A DNA stretch of 64,000 bases from Periplaneta americana (taxonomy: Eukaryota; Arthropoda; Insecta; Blattodea; Blattidae), in contig NC_091123.1 of NCBI RefSeq assembly GCF_040183065.1, positions 109,900,821 to 109,964,820 of the forward strand, in the 5' to 3' direction. Position 1 is the stretch's first letter. Each line of letters opens with the position of its first letter. This document shows, piece after piece, positions 1 through 9,894 of the stretch. The position numbers and the translations under genes were made by a program. The notes below the pieces were generated by a model. It saw only the letters and a list, made by a program, of their open reading frames with translations, was not told the DNA's origin and ran no database searches.

Positions 1-29
1 ATGCATTATTTTGTTCTGTGCTGTGCATC

Positions 30-182
30 ATGGAGCAGGTTTTATTTGATAAGATTCTAGTATTGAGTGTTGAGGAAAATCCTCACGTTTACGATAAGCG
101 GCGCGCCTCGTATAAAGATGAGAAAATGAAGGAGAATACGTGGCTTTCAATAGCTGCATCTTCGAACACCGATCGTAAATGA
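30..182 (+). CDS. MADF-domain exon (first exon or fragment)
   Basis: A 50-residue frame starts at the ATG at position 30 and stops at a TGA ending at 182. It reads like the first half of a MADF (Myb/SANT-like) DNA-binding domain: a hydrophobic start, then VEENPHVYDKR, SYKDEK and ENTWLSIAASSNTD, matching the family pattern of V..NP.LYD, YKD and W..IA. MADF proteins bind DNA as transcription factors, or are carried by PIF/Harbinger transposons. The frame ends just where many MADF genes have an intron; a good donor, GTAAAT, lies at the end (codons ..D/R/K), so the stop is probably intronic read-through. No second exon was found downstream. It could be a host gene exon or a transposon relic. Domain call fairly sure, status uncertain. 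Confidence 0.55.
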   Translation: MEQVLFDKILVLSVEENPHVYDKRRASYKDEKMKENTWLSIAASSNTDRK

Positions 183-343
183 ATCATATTTTATTACTGT
201 ATTGGTTGTATTACACACTACATATTCATGCTTCAATTCAATAACTACTTTGTGTTCATTTTTGTTCTATTACAAATGTTTCTTCTCTAATTATTTTACG
301 TTATGGTAGACTTAAAATAGGTTGTGATAATAAAGATACATGG

Positions 344-617
344 GCATATTTATAGTACCGTTGAAATTTTGAAGTTGGGTAACCTGTGTTTATGTTGGCT
401 GCCTTGTACTCATGAGAGAACACCATTGGTCAATTATACACAAATAACATCAGAATGCGTAATATCGACTTTACATATCGTTATTGACAGGCATATCGAT
501 ATATATAGTCGTCTACGTTCTCGGTTTATTGTAAATCAAAAATGTTCATATTCACGCCCTCTGCTTCTCGTTTTCATTCTGGTTCTCGTTCCCGGTTTAT
601 TGTGAACCAGCCTTTAC
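344..617. repeat. Dispersed repeat ending in CCGG-type MITE terminus
   Basis: This stretch is about 275 bp long and has a diverged copy at about 17414-17663. Both run from a GTACC.T..AATTTT segment through TTTATGTTGGCTG and ATCAGAATGC to a terminus rich in GTTCTCGTTCCCGG. The right end here, CGGTTTATTGTGAACCAGCC, is the terminal inverted repeat seen complete at 16495-16836. It is probably a truncated non-autonomous DNA element. No coding potential was seen. Confidence 0.55.
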
Positions 618-734
618 ACAGCGTTTTCAAAAGAGCGGAACCTCAAGTGGTAATATTTTGAAATTCGGATGTGTTTAAAAGTTCACACATTGGACTCATT
701 TTGACTGATGTTCAAACCTAACCTAACCTTTTTA

Positions 735-1140
735 TAAGTCGCATCTGTGGCTGCAGTGCTAGCGCGCTGACCTTCTATTCAGGCGGCCCGGGTTCGATCG
801 CCAGTTAAGTGAGTTGAATTTGTGATAGACAAAACACGTTGCAGAAGGGTTTCCTCGGGGTACTCTCGTTTCCATATTTCATTCCACAAATACTCCACTT
901 TCCTCTCATTTCACCTATCATCTGCAATAGTAAAAATAGACTAGGATAATGTCTGGGGGTAGTACGGGTTTCTGATGCGGATCTAGGCTCTAAAAGCTTT
1001 GACTCTGGGTTGGGCTCGTCAGTAGCCGATGGAATCTTACCTGAAGGAATTAGAAATGATAGCCCGCCTGTCAGCATCGGATTCACGAATGCCAATCGGA
1101 CTATACGTGAGTTAAGGTAATCATCTCTTACAGCGTACAA
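735..1140 (+). repeat. tRNA-derived SINE-like repeat
   Basis: A degenerate tRNA-like head carries an A-box-like GGCTGCAGTGCTAGCGCG and a B box GGTTCGATCG. It is followed by a body with CCTCGGGGTACTCTCG, which recurs near 27550. The 3' limit is unclear; the remainder to 1140 shows no protein similarity that I recognise. Confidence 0.5.
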
Positions 1141-1148
1141 TAGGCCTA

Positions 1149-2036
1149 AACGTCCTAATTGCAGGGATCCATCCCGGAATCAGCCTCGTGAAATCCATCA
1201 ATCAATTAACCTCTTTGTTAACGTATTCTACCTATACTAATATTATGAGATTCTCCAAGAAAATATTGCCTGTCTCTGCCTGGAACCTGGAAATCTCGAC
1301 AGTATTTTATTGATTTATTTTAATTCAGTTTCACTTCATTTACTTTTAATTTATAATGAAAATATTGTTACTAATATGTATTTTTATTATCATTTCAGGT
1401 GAGTAAGCTGATTATGCCAGACGTTGCGGTGGTGAGTGCTACTTTTTAATGCATTTATTACAGTATATTGGTTATTCATAACATAACAGCTTCATTACAT
1501 CAAACATTAAATAATTATCTTGTTACCGCAAGGTTTTCGTCAAGGGAATTGAACGTCGTCGTTTCTAAATAGTTTCAGAACCCTTTCGTATAGTTAATAA
1601 GCATATTAAACGTACGTATAGTATGCGTATAGAAGCTAAGTGTTATCAAGATTTTAAACGTATAGTGTTGTAGTACATAAGTTAATTCACATTTAATCAG
1701 AACAAGAATTACACAACTTCTAATCATGCTAAACCCACTTGCCTACTCTACTTAAAAATTGTCATTCACAACCAAGTGAAATGTAGTTTTGCGGGTAGGT
1801 GAGCAATAGATCTTTAAATGCGACAAAATACAAATTCTTAAGGAAGAAAAGCCGAACTTCCCTTACATAAAATAACATAATTATCTGATTCAGAGCATAC
1901 GAAATTCATTGCCACTTTTTTTTACCTATTTTAGAATTCGAATGTTTTTACATGGAAGTTGGGCACATAGCTGACCCCACGTACTGTATCCATCTAGTGT
2001 AAAGTGTAATGCGAAAATCTCGACACCTCAAGGAAG
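1149..2036. other. Unassigned intergenic sequence
   Basis: AT-rich DNA without a convincing gene, tRNA-like promoter or terminal repeat. A TAGGCCTA octamer lies just upstream at 1141-1148. Confidence 0.5.
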
Positions 2037-2039
2037 CAG

Positions 2040-2103
2040 ACATACATACATACGTACACATACATACATACATACATACATACATACATACATACATACA
2101 TAC
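2040..2103. repeat. (CATA)n microsatellite
   Basis: About 16 tetranucleotide units of ACAT/CATA with one or two interruptions. Open frames here on both strands are translations of the repeat. Confidence 0.9.
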
Positions 2104-2309
2104 ACTACCAAGGAGTGCCATCACACATGATTTAGAAACAGAGAACATTTGTCTATGGCAAAGTGAATGGGAGAGAATAACGAAAGGAACTGAAACAAAA
2201 AACTTTCCCAAGCATTCCAGACAGATCAAAAATGAAGACAAGCATTACTCCCAACTTTTCTGCACTTACTACAGGACATGGGAAAACCAGAGTCTATACC
2301 AAAGATCCA

Positions 2310-2531
2310 GATGAATGTCTTAATTTATTATTCCAAAATTTAAACACATTTACACTCAAAATAACTCTGATTATTTAGTAAAAAAAAGTATTCAGTAAGA
2401 ATAAAAAGATTAAACCATGGATCACTAGAGGGGTTATTAAATCCATTAGAACTGGAGACAAAATTGCAACAAAATTAAAGAAAGAGCCTTTTAATGTTAA
2501 CCTAAAAAACAAATATAACAAATCCAGGTAG
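2310..2531 (+). pseudogene. LINE fragment, endonuclease-RT linker
   Basis: The frame has two adjacent stops near 2376-2381, then reads IKPWITRGVIKSIRTGDK and KKEPFNVNLKNKYNK before a stop at 2529. This PW(I/F)T.GI..S block with following basic residues is typical of the stretch between endonuclease and reverse transcriptase of jockey/CR1-like non-LTR retrotransposons. Neither catalytic domain is present. It ends about 30 bp before the foldback element that follows. Confidence 0.6.
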
Positions 2532-2585
2532 GTCTTACCCCTTCCTGGTATTAAAAACTGATAATATTTGAGGAGAAAAATTCGC

Positions 2586-2658
2586 TCCGGCGCCGGGGAT
2601 CGAACCCGGGTCTCTTGGTTCTACGTACCAAGGGCTCTGACCACTGAGCTACGCCGAA
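2586..2658 (-). tRNA. tRNA-like unit (anticodon-loop GTA), in foldback arm
   Basis: Read on the minus strand this can form a cloverleaf: acceptor TTCGGCG with CGCCGGA, D arm GCTC/GAGC, anticodon stem TTGGT/ACCAA around loop ACGTAGA, and T arm CCGGG-TTCGATC-CCCGG. The loop centre GTA would be a Tyr anticodon, but position 33 is C instead of the near-universal U. A T5 run follows the acceptor. More likely a repeat-borne tRNA-like sequence than a functional tRNA. Confidence 0.35.
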
Positions 2659-3137
2659 TTCAATCCACAGCACCGGACCGAACCTTCCTCCTTCAGTGTT
2701 TCCCTTTGTGGCCGGACCCCAAATTAGGCATATACGTTGACTTTTTTTATGTCCAAGTCAACTGCCATTATACACGGGGCGCACTCAACTGAGTGACTGT
2801 TTGGCCGGGATTCCGCAGTTAAGTGCACAGTAGTCTGTACAGAAATATGCACTGCTAGCTATGAGAATATTAATTCTCAATATTACAGGTATTATTCTGT
2901 AGGACAAATTAATAAAAAACCTTTAATATTCTCATAGCTAGCAGTGCATATTGCTGTACAGATTGTTGTGCACTTAACTGCGGAATCCCGGCCAAACAGT
3001 CACTCAGTTGAGTGCGCCCCGTGTATAATGGCAGTTGACTTGGAAATAAAAAAAGTCAACGTATATGCCTAACTTGGGGTCCGGCCACAAAGGGAAATAC
3101 TGAAGGAGGAAGGTTCGGTCCAGTGCTGTGGATTGAA

Positions 3138-3211
3138 TTTTGCGTAGCTCAGTGGTCAGAGCACTTGGTACGTAGAACCAAGAGACCCGGGTTCGATCCC
3201 CGGCGCCGGAG
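3138..3211 (+). tRNA. tRNA-like unit (anticodon-loop GTA), decayed acceptor
   Basis: This is the mirror copy of the unit at 2586-2658. The D arm, the anticodon loop ACGTAGA and the T arm are kept, but the 5' acceptor strand has decayed to TTTTGCG and no longer pairs fully with CGCCGGA. T5 follows at about 3216. Probably not a functional tRNA gene. Confidence 0.3.
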
Positions 3212-3289
3212 CGAATTTTTCTCCTCAAATATTAATTGTCAATATTACAGATATTATTCTGTAGGACAAATTAATAAGAAACCTTTACT

Positions 3290-4869
3290 TACTTACTTAC
3301 TTACAAATGGCTTTTAAGGAACCCGAAGGTTCATTGCCGCCCTCACATAAGCCCGCCAGCGGTCCCTATCCTGTGCAAGATTAATCCAGTCTCTATCATC
3401 ATACCACACCTCCCTTAAATCCATTTTAATATTATCCTCCCATCTACGTCTCGGCCTCCCTAAAGGTCTTTTTCCTTCCGGTCTCCCAACTAACACTCTA
3501 TATGCATTTCTGGATTCGCCCATACGTGCTACATGCCCTGCCCATCTCAAACGTCTGGATTTTAAGTTCCTAATTATGTCAGGTGAAGAATACAATGCGT
3601 GCAGTTCTGTGTTATGTAACTTTCTCCATTCTCCTGTAACTTCATCCCGCTTAGCCCCAAATATTTTCCTAAGCACCTTATTCTCAAACACCCTTAACCT
3701 ATGTTCCTCTCTCAGAGTGAGAGTCCAAGTTTCACAACCATATAGAAAAACCGGTAATATAACTGTTTTATAAATTCTAACTTTCAGATTTTTGGACAGC
3801 AGACTAGATGATAAAAGCTTCTCAACCGAATAATAACACGCATTTCCCATATTTATTCTGTGTTTAATTTCCTCCCGAGTGTCATTTATATTTGTTACTG
3901 TTGCTCCAAGATATTTGAATTTTTCCACCTCTTCGAAGGATAAATCTCCAATTTTTATATTTCCATTTCGTACAATATTCTGGTCACGAGACATAATCAT
4001 ATAGGCCTACTTTGTCTTTTCGGGATTTACTTCCAAACCGACCGCTTTACTTGCTTCAAGTAAAATTTCCGTGTTTTCCCTAATCGTTTGTGTATTTTCT
4101 CCTAACATATTCACGTCATCCGCATAGACAAGAAGCTGATGTAACCCGTTCAATTCCAAACCCTGCCTGTTATCCTGAACTTTCCTAATGGCATATTCTA
4201 AAGCGAAGTTAAAAAGTAAAGGTGATAGTGCATCTCCCTGCTTTAGCCCACAGTAAATTGGAAAAGCATCAGATAGAAACTGACCTATACGGACTCTGCT
4301 GTATGTTTCACTGAGACACATTTTAATTAATCGAACTAGTTTCTTGGGAATACCAAATTCAATAAGAATATCATATAATACTTCTCTCTTAACCGAGTCA
4401 TATGCCCTTTTGAAATCTATGAATAACTGATGTACTGTACCCTTATACTCCCATTTTTTTCTCCAATATCTGTCGAATACAAAAAATCTGATCATCTATT
4501 ACGCCGAAAACCGCACTGATGATCCCCAATAATTTCATCTACGTACGGAGTTAATCTTCTCAAAAGAATAGTGGACAAAATTTTATACGACGTCAACAAA
4601 AGTGATATTCCTCGAAAGTTACCACAGTTGGTTTTGTCCCCCTTTTTAAAAATAGGTACAATTATGGACTCCTTCTATTGTTCTGGTACAATTTCCTTTT
4701 CCCAGATAGCAAGTACAAGTTTATAAATTTCGCTATATAATGCACTTCCACCCTTTTGTATTAATTCTGCTGGAATTTGGTCGATACCTGGAGACTTGTA
4801 CTTTTTCAGATTTTCTATCGCAATTTCGACTTCTGAAAACGTGGGTTCGGGTATAAATGGCTCAGCAGT
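3290..4869 (-). mobile_element. 5'-truncated LINE with 19-bp target duplication
   Basis: A non-LTR retrotransposon lies on the minus strand. It is flanked by a perfect 19-bp direct repeat (TTAATAAGAAACCTTTACT) at 3271-3289 and 4870-4888. The 3' end carries a short GTAA repeat tail (TTACTTAC on the plus strand, to about 3304) in place of poly(A), and the 5' end is truncated inside the RT domain. The insertion hit the tail unit of the adjacent tRNA-like foldback, so it is younger than that element. Confidence 0.85.
3314..4866 (-). pseudogene. LINE reverse transcriptase (C-terminal two-thirds), interrupted
   Basis: The minus-strand reading starts inside the RT domain (EVEIAIENLKKYKSPGID, then IVPIFKKGDK and FRGISLL). 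It continues with [29 protein letters not shown] and the catalytic YADDVNML, and ends in a C-terminal segment with YGCETWTLT, RRLRWAGHVARM and GRPEGKRPLGRPRRRW before a stop at 3314. It is broken by a TAG where Trp is expected near 4680, a frameshift near 4495, and an in-frame stop at 4007-4009. That last stop lies within a TAGGCCTA octamer at 4002-4009 and separates EKTK from YMIMSRDQN; the frame is the same on both sides. The element would copy its RNA at a nicked target but cannot be active. Confidence 0.85.
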
Positions 4870-4889
4870 TTAATAAGAAACCTTTACTA

Positions 4890-6114
4890 TTTAAAAACTG
4901 GTTCAATATTTTCTGGCACTAAGCCGAAGTATTTCAGAATAAAGGGAAATGTCAGTATATACAACACCCAAGTCTTCAAAGAATTGTACCAGTTTCCTGT
5001 GAGTTTGTGTTCGTGAGGGGTGAGGGAGGGTCAGTTTATTATCGAACGCGGACCGCCAGATGGACAATACTTGTCTAATCCATAGAGTATTTGATTGCCA
5101 TTTATGGTGTCATTGCTTTTCAGATGTTACGGGTGTAGATGGTTTTGAAATCAGTCACGAAATTATCTCATTTGATATACAAAAAGTCCGTAATTTTGTT
5201 TTTTGTAATACAAAACCAGCTTCATCACATAACGTTTTATAGCTTTGCATAAAGAACGAAAGTGGTGAAAGTTACTCTGTCAGTTTGAAGAAGTAATGGA
5301 GGAAATCACATAAGGACTACATATGTATCTTTAAAAACTGTGCAGGCACTTACGTACTCAATTTGTTTTAATTCCAGATAATAAATAACAATTACTTTTT
5401 ATTTTGCTTGATAAATAACGGTTTTTTTATGTTTCGATTCAGTGGTTTCGTTATTACGACTGTATTGGCTTAACGGAGTAGACTACAATTTTTATGTGAT
5501 TAAGTGATTATGGCAAATTATGTGACATAGGTACTACTGTTAACCTGTTTCTGTAAAAATATAGGTTATGAAGTAGGGAATTTTGCAATATTGTATAATT
5601 GTGTATCATTATAATTTTCAAACACCATAACACTACAAATATGTACTATGTTCGAGCAAGATTCGAACCCATGATTGTTACTTCTATAGCCTTGCGTACT
5701 CCGTGACCGTCTGGTATTATAACCCTATTTAATCTTCATTTCGAAAACAAGTAGGCCAATAATGACGTCAGACCTTTACGAAAAAATAAATGATATTTAT
5801 ATGTTGCAGACGTCGATACCGCGCGGTATTGCGTAGTTACGGTTAACTTACATCGTATGTAAAATTAAATACCTAAAATAGGAATGGCTAATTTCAGAAT
5901 AACGCGATTTAATATAAAGGGAAGGCGGCGGGGAGGGATTCCGATCATATAGTAGAATGAAAAAGAATAGCGATGCAGTAATGTTATTAATTCGGCAAAA
6001 TGCAATTCCAAACTAATGTAGACCACAATTAGGGAATTAGTATCGGGACTTAGTGCAGCTATAATATATAGGAAATTCTAACGATACGCTTTCATATTAT
6101 CATTAGGATATATT
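4890..6114. other. Unassigned, with one SINE relic
   Basis: No gene recognised. A minus-strand tRNA-like head (B box GGTTCGAATC on the minus strand, about 5650-5715) marks an old SINE. The 60-aa frame at 5060-5242 resembles nothing I know. Confidence 0.45.
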
Positions 6115-6263
6115 TTTAGGGGTTAGGTACAGCTTACAGCAGTAAAATTTTTGAAAATATTCAACATTTTCTTCCTCCAGTACTGTATCTTGTACAATAA
6201 TGAAAATTGGTATGTGTAAAACACTGTCCTTCTGCTACATGAAAAAAATATTTTTACGATTTA

Positions 6264-6312
<49 letters not shown>

Positions 6313-6821
6313 CAAAATTCGTAATGGTGGTAGTTCACTCTGTAGTGATGAAGCGTTTCCCTCATAACTCATAAACTTGAACTTTTCATGTTCTCTATCT
6401 TTTATTTTATTGCTGAAACTCATGTTTACAATATCATGCTCTTTCAACTACATTTATTAATGAATAATATATATTTTTTATTTTGTGTTAGAAGAAAATA
6501 CTGATATTTGACCATTTTTTAAATGAATTTATTTTTTATCAGACAGTTTATCAAAAGTAGGGAAGTGATCTTGCATCATATTATATATGGCTTGCATAAA
6601 TACACATAAAAATTTCATCACAGAATGTTGGATAGTTTTTGAGTTATGTGGGAAACGCTAAAATTGAAAAAAATATATATATATTTTTTTTTCATATAGC
6701 AGAAGTACAGTGTTTTACACATACTAATTTTGATTATTGTACAAGATACAGTAATGGAGGAAAAAAAAAATGTTGAATATTTCCAAAATTTTACTGCTGT
6801 AAGCTGTACGTAACCTTTTAA
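6115..6821. mobile_element. TTAA-type MITE, copy 1
   Basis: The ends are inverted copies: GGGGTTAGGTACAGCTTACA on the left and TGTAAGCTGTACGTAACC on the right, with similarity continuing inward well over 100 bp per arm (TTTTACTGCTG, TACAAGATACAGTAATGGAGG). A second full copy is at 62153-62881, where both ends carry TTAA. No transposase is present. The TTAA flank suggests a piggyBac-like or other TTAA-specific transposase (inference). Confidence 0.7.
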
Positions 6822-7120
6822 TGGAACAATGCCATGAACTACTCGGCTTATGACGTCAGTGGGACAATACATTTTCTATACTTCGCTCGCAGTTTATGGC
6901 CGAGAAGAAGGGAAATGCTATTAGATTTGGATTTGCGGAAAATGGGCCGATAACATTGTTCCACAGAAATGGATATGACGTAACTCAGATGGTAAGGAAT
7001 GCCGACATTCAGATAATAGAATTCTGTAAATCTTGGTTCGAAGAGTGAGGCTGGGCTTCGTTACAGAAAATGTGAATAATACGAACCCATTTTCAGATTT
7101 ATAAAAGAGATTGAATTTGT
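6822..7120. other. Unassigned
   Basis: No gene or repeat boundary recognised. Confidence 0.4.
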
Positions 7121-7139
7121 ATGGTCATTCTCTGTGCAG

Positions 7140-8190
7140 GCTCACAAATACGAATTGGACGTAAAATATATCGTTTTCATTTTCGTTTTCTCCCTTACTT
7201 TTTTGCATTATATATTAGACACTGTAGTTCTTCGAATGCTATTATAATTATTCCATTCTCATTATCTGGAAAATGTGACAAACCTCCTACATCTATGTTA
7301 AGTATTAAATTACATAACTCTAATTGTTGCCTTATACAGTGTAAATGCTCGATTATTAAGGAGTCCTCTGAAGTTAAATATTTAGGCATAATTTTCGACA
7401 ATCATTTAAAATGGAACCAACACATTAATTACCTTTGTATAAATTACATAAAATAACATATTATTTTGTTTTATTGAGGAATTACTTGTCAATAAGTTTA
7501 TTACGCACAATATACTTAACTTTATTTCAATCGGTAATTATGTATGGAATTGTAGGATGGGGTAGCTTATTTAAATCCAATTTAAATCACTTTATTTATT
7601 GCAGAAGAAAATAATTAAGTATGTCTTCATAAACCTATTGATTTTCCATCTCAAAAATTGTTTTTTAGACTTTAATGTTCTTCAAATAAGACAAATTTAT
7701 TGTAGTGTATTAATAAAATGTATACATAAAAATCGAAATAATTTTGAATTGTATTCTCATAGTTATGAAACAAAAGATATGAATGCTTGAAGATTGTTTG
7801 AACCAAAATGGAACACTGCTACAGTATTTAATCATAGTAGTAATTTAGGCCCAAGAATATATAACAAATTTATATTTAAATGTCCTAATCTTGTCAATTC
7901 TAATTTTATTTTACTTTTATTTACAAAAAAAAATGTAATAGTTCTTATTAAATTAAAAAAGTTATGTATGGATTTTATAAAAATTGAAAAATTGTAAATT
8001 TAAATTTATATATTCTTACTGCGTAGTACACGTAAGACAAATGGTATTATATACTTCTTATTTCAATTCAGGAATCCGCCCCTGAACATGAGTTCTACTC
8101 TTTCAGGGGCGAGCTAAAGTTTTTCTGTTTATATTATATTTTATGTTACAATTATTAGCGAAGAAATAAATATGAAAATATTAAAAATAT
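7140..8190 (+). pseudogene. Jockey/CR1-like LINE 3' end
   Basis: Frame-broken C-terminus of a reverse transcriptase: ESSEVKYLGIIFDNHLKWNQ is the YLG.IFD..L.W block after the RT palm, followed by fragments such as GIVGWGSLF, IQKKIIKYVF and LGPRIYNKFIF. The 3' UTR contains a hairpin, CCGCCCCTGA...TCAGGGGCG, and ends near 8190. A second copy of this 3' end lies at 41900-42490. Several frameshifts and stops; no RT catalytic box remains. Confidence 0.75.
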
Positions 8191-8222
8191 TGAGATTCAT
8201 TGAAAATTAATGTCTGATTTTT

Positions 8223-8275
8223 CCAATAATAATAATAATAATAATAATAATAGTAATAATAATGATAATGATAAT
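8223..8275. repeat. (AAT)n microsatellite
   Basis: AATAATAAT run drifting into AATGAT. Confidence 0.8.
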
Positions 8276-8334
8276 AGACCTAATAATATGATTATGATGA
8301 TGGTGATCATCATCATTATCCTGACAATATTAGG

Positions 8335-8905
8335 CCGAGTGGCCTGTTACGGCCTTGTTTTCTGTCCATCTCTTCAAAGATCTGCCTGTGGATCTTTTTC
8401 TCTTCGTCGATAATTTAAAATTGCCTCTGGAAATCTGTTGTTGCTCATTCTGTTGATGTGATTTTTCCAGATTTATTGATATCGCCAAATGTATTCCATC
8501 ACTGGTTCAGCCTTGAATTCCTCATTACACTTGTGGTCAAATTTAGTCCTCATCATGAATTTCATCTCACATGCTGTGACTGTTCTAATATCATGAGTCC
8601 TTAAGGTCCATGCCTCACTCTCATAAGAGAGAACCGGCCTTGCGAGAATATTATATAGGCGTAAACGCGGGTATATTTCTGAACAATTACTGGCTTGAAA
8701 ATATTTTCATTATTCTCATAGTGTTAGGGTATTTTTTTATTTTCTGAGAGATATCCTCAGATTGAAAAGATAGGTTGTACCCCAAATATGTGAATTCATT
8801 CACCTTTTCCAGAATATTGTTTTCTAAACATATTTTACTTTGAATTCGGTCTTTGCCAGAAAATTACATAATTTTTGTTTTATCAACAGTAATCTCACTA
8901 GAGGA
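8335..8905 (-). pseudogene. LINE RT C-terminal fragment
   Basis: The minus strand shows, across several frames, KTKIM.FSGKDRIQSKI, LEKVNEFTYLGYNLSF, NILARPVLSYESEAWTLR, FMMRTKF, WKNHINRM and a REKDPQADL.R segment. This is the region after the RT palm in a CR1/L2-like non-LTR element. Many stops and frameshifts; no catalytic motif. It is a different family from the LINE at 3.3-4.9 kb. Confidence 0.65.
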
Positions 8906-9433
8906 TTTGATTTATCTAGAGAAAATCAAAACTCGAGTGGGATTTAATTGACTATTAGGCCTACACGATTAGAAAAAAGTATATAATATTAGAAGTAACG
9001 AAGTACTCCAATACAATAAAATATTAATTGACTTACGAAAATACAACTGTCTTCAAATGTATTATTGTACCATCTCAACATTACAAATATTACGCTAGAT
9101 AGCAGTAGTGTATTATGATTAGCTGTTTTCTTGTTATCCGTTGTGCCAACTATGGAATCTTCATTGAACTCTGGGGACGGTTATTAGTCGAGAAGGCTTT
9201 GTTGATTCAATTCCATTTTTTATTAAAACAGTTGCATTCCATTTCAATTATCCGGATCCCACTAATCAACGTCACTTGACAGATGATTTTCAATAAATCT
9301 TAATATTAAACAATCTCTGATACGTGACTATCCATAATACCATATAGCAGAAGCTATAACATAACCTAAATAATTTAAACAAATGTTAGAAAAGATTCAA
9401 TTAGGATAATGAAATAAACAAGGCAAGTTTTAA
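8906..9433. other. Unassigned
   Basis: AT-rich; no gene recognised. A TAGGCCTA octamer lies at 8956-8963. Confidence 0.45.
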
Positions 9434-9844
9434 TTAATGACGATGAAATAAAAAATAAACATGAATAATTTTAAAAGGAACAATTATTGAAAGTACAATT
9501 TTTAAATTTGAATGTTTTAGTGGTTGGTGGTTCAGTTGATGTGTGGACGTGTGCGTAAAAGAACTGGGACTCGTTGATGTACATGGTCTATTCCTCAACT
9601 TATTCAGGATTTGCGACTGGTGCTCTTCATTTATTTGTAAATAGTGTTTCAGGGAAGATGCATAGCTATGACCAGTGATCTTTGTTAATACTTGTTCTTG
9701 AATGCCAATGCGAGTCTTATTTGAAACTGCTGTGCATTGACTGGAGTGGTTTGTAATTTTCTGTTTTTTGACGTCCAGACCAGTACAGTTTGAAATGTTG
9801 ACAAACAAAGAAATAAATGCTAGGGTAGTGATAAAAACAAACAT
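9434..9844 (-). pseudogene. Tyrosine recombinase C-terminal fragment (Crypton/DIRS-like)
   Basis: A 136-residue minus-strand frame. Its middle (ITNHSSQCTAVSNKTRIGIQ, then EQVLTKITGHSYASSLKHYL) matches the C-terminal half of tyrosine recombinases: HSxRxTAV helix, G(I/V) turn, the TGH box and a SLxxY tyrosine. The arginine expected in the HSxR box reads Q (CAA, a likely CpG decay of CGA); TGH and the tyrosine remain. The first 25 or so residues look hydrophobic by chance, since upstream DNA is a small tandem repeat. The N-terminal domain is missing. It probably derives from a Crypton, DIRS or domesticated KCTD1/ZMYM-like integrase; I cannot tell which. Confidence 0.5.
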
Positions 9845-9894
9845 ATGCTAGGGAAGCGATAAAATTAAACAAATGCTAGGGACGCGATAAAATT
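9811..9894. repeat. Three-copy 28-bp tandem repeat
   Basis: Three diverged units of the form AAA.A.ATGCTAGGG..GCGATAAAA lie head to tail and overlap the upstream end of the recombinase-like frame. Confidence 0.7.

Larger units (their letters stand above)
2557..3237. mobile_element. Foldback element with tRNA-like arms, copy 1
   Basis: The left half (about 2557-2893) is a close reverse complement of the right half (about 2901-3237), so the locus can fold into a hairpin with arms of about 330 bp. Each arm contains, pointing outwards, a tRNA-like unit followed by GAATTTTTCTCC. A short unit with TATTATTCTGTAGGACAAAT lies at the centre and again just outside the right arm (3241-3280). A related single copy is at 55437-55906, and a second family with similar ends is at 29551-29909. 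No protein is encoded. The open frames on both strands are the same repeat read twice. Confidence 0.75.

Noticed and set aside
717-731. CCTAACCTAACC, like the insect telomere repeat TTAGG
   Set aside because: Only two units beside a SINE; far too short to indicate telomeric DNA.
2009-2314. 101-aa plus frame and 97-aa minus frame rich in His/Tyr or Cys/Met/Tyr
   Set aside because: Both are translations of the (CATA)n microsatellite and flanks.
2586-3211. Tandem functional tRNA-Tyr genes
   Set aside because: The units are mirror copies inside a foldback repeat, have C33, and one has lost its acceptor pairing; kept only as tRNA-like.
9434-9844. Secreted protein with signal peptide (MFVFITTLAFISLFVNIS start)
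   Set aside because: The hydrophobic start derives from upstream non-coding repeat; the remainder is a recombinase C-terminus.
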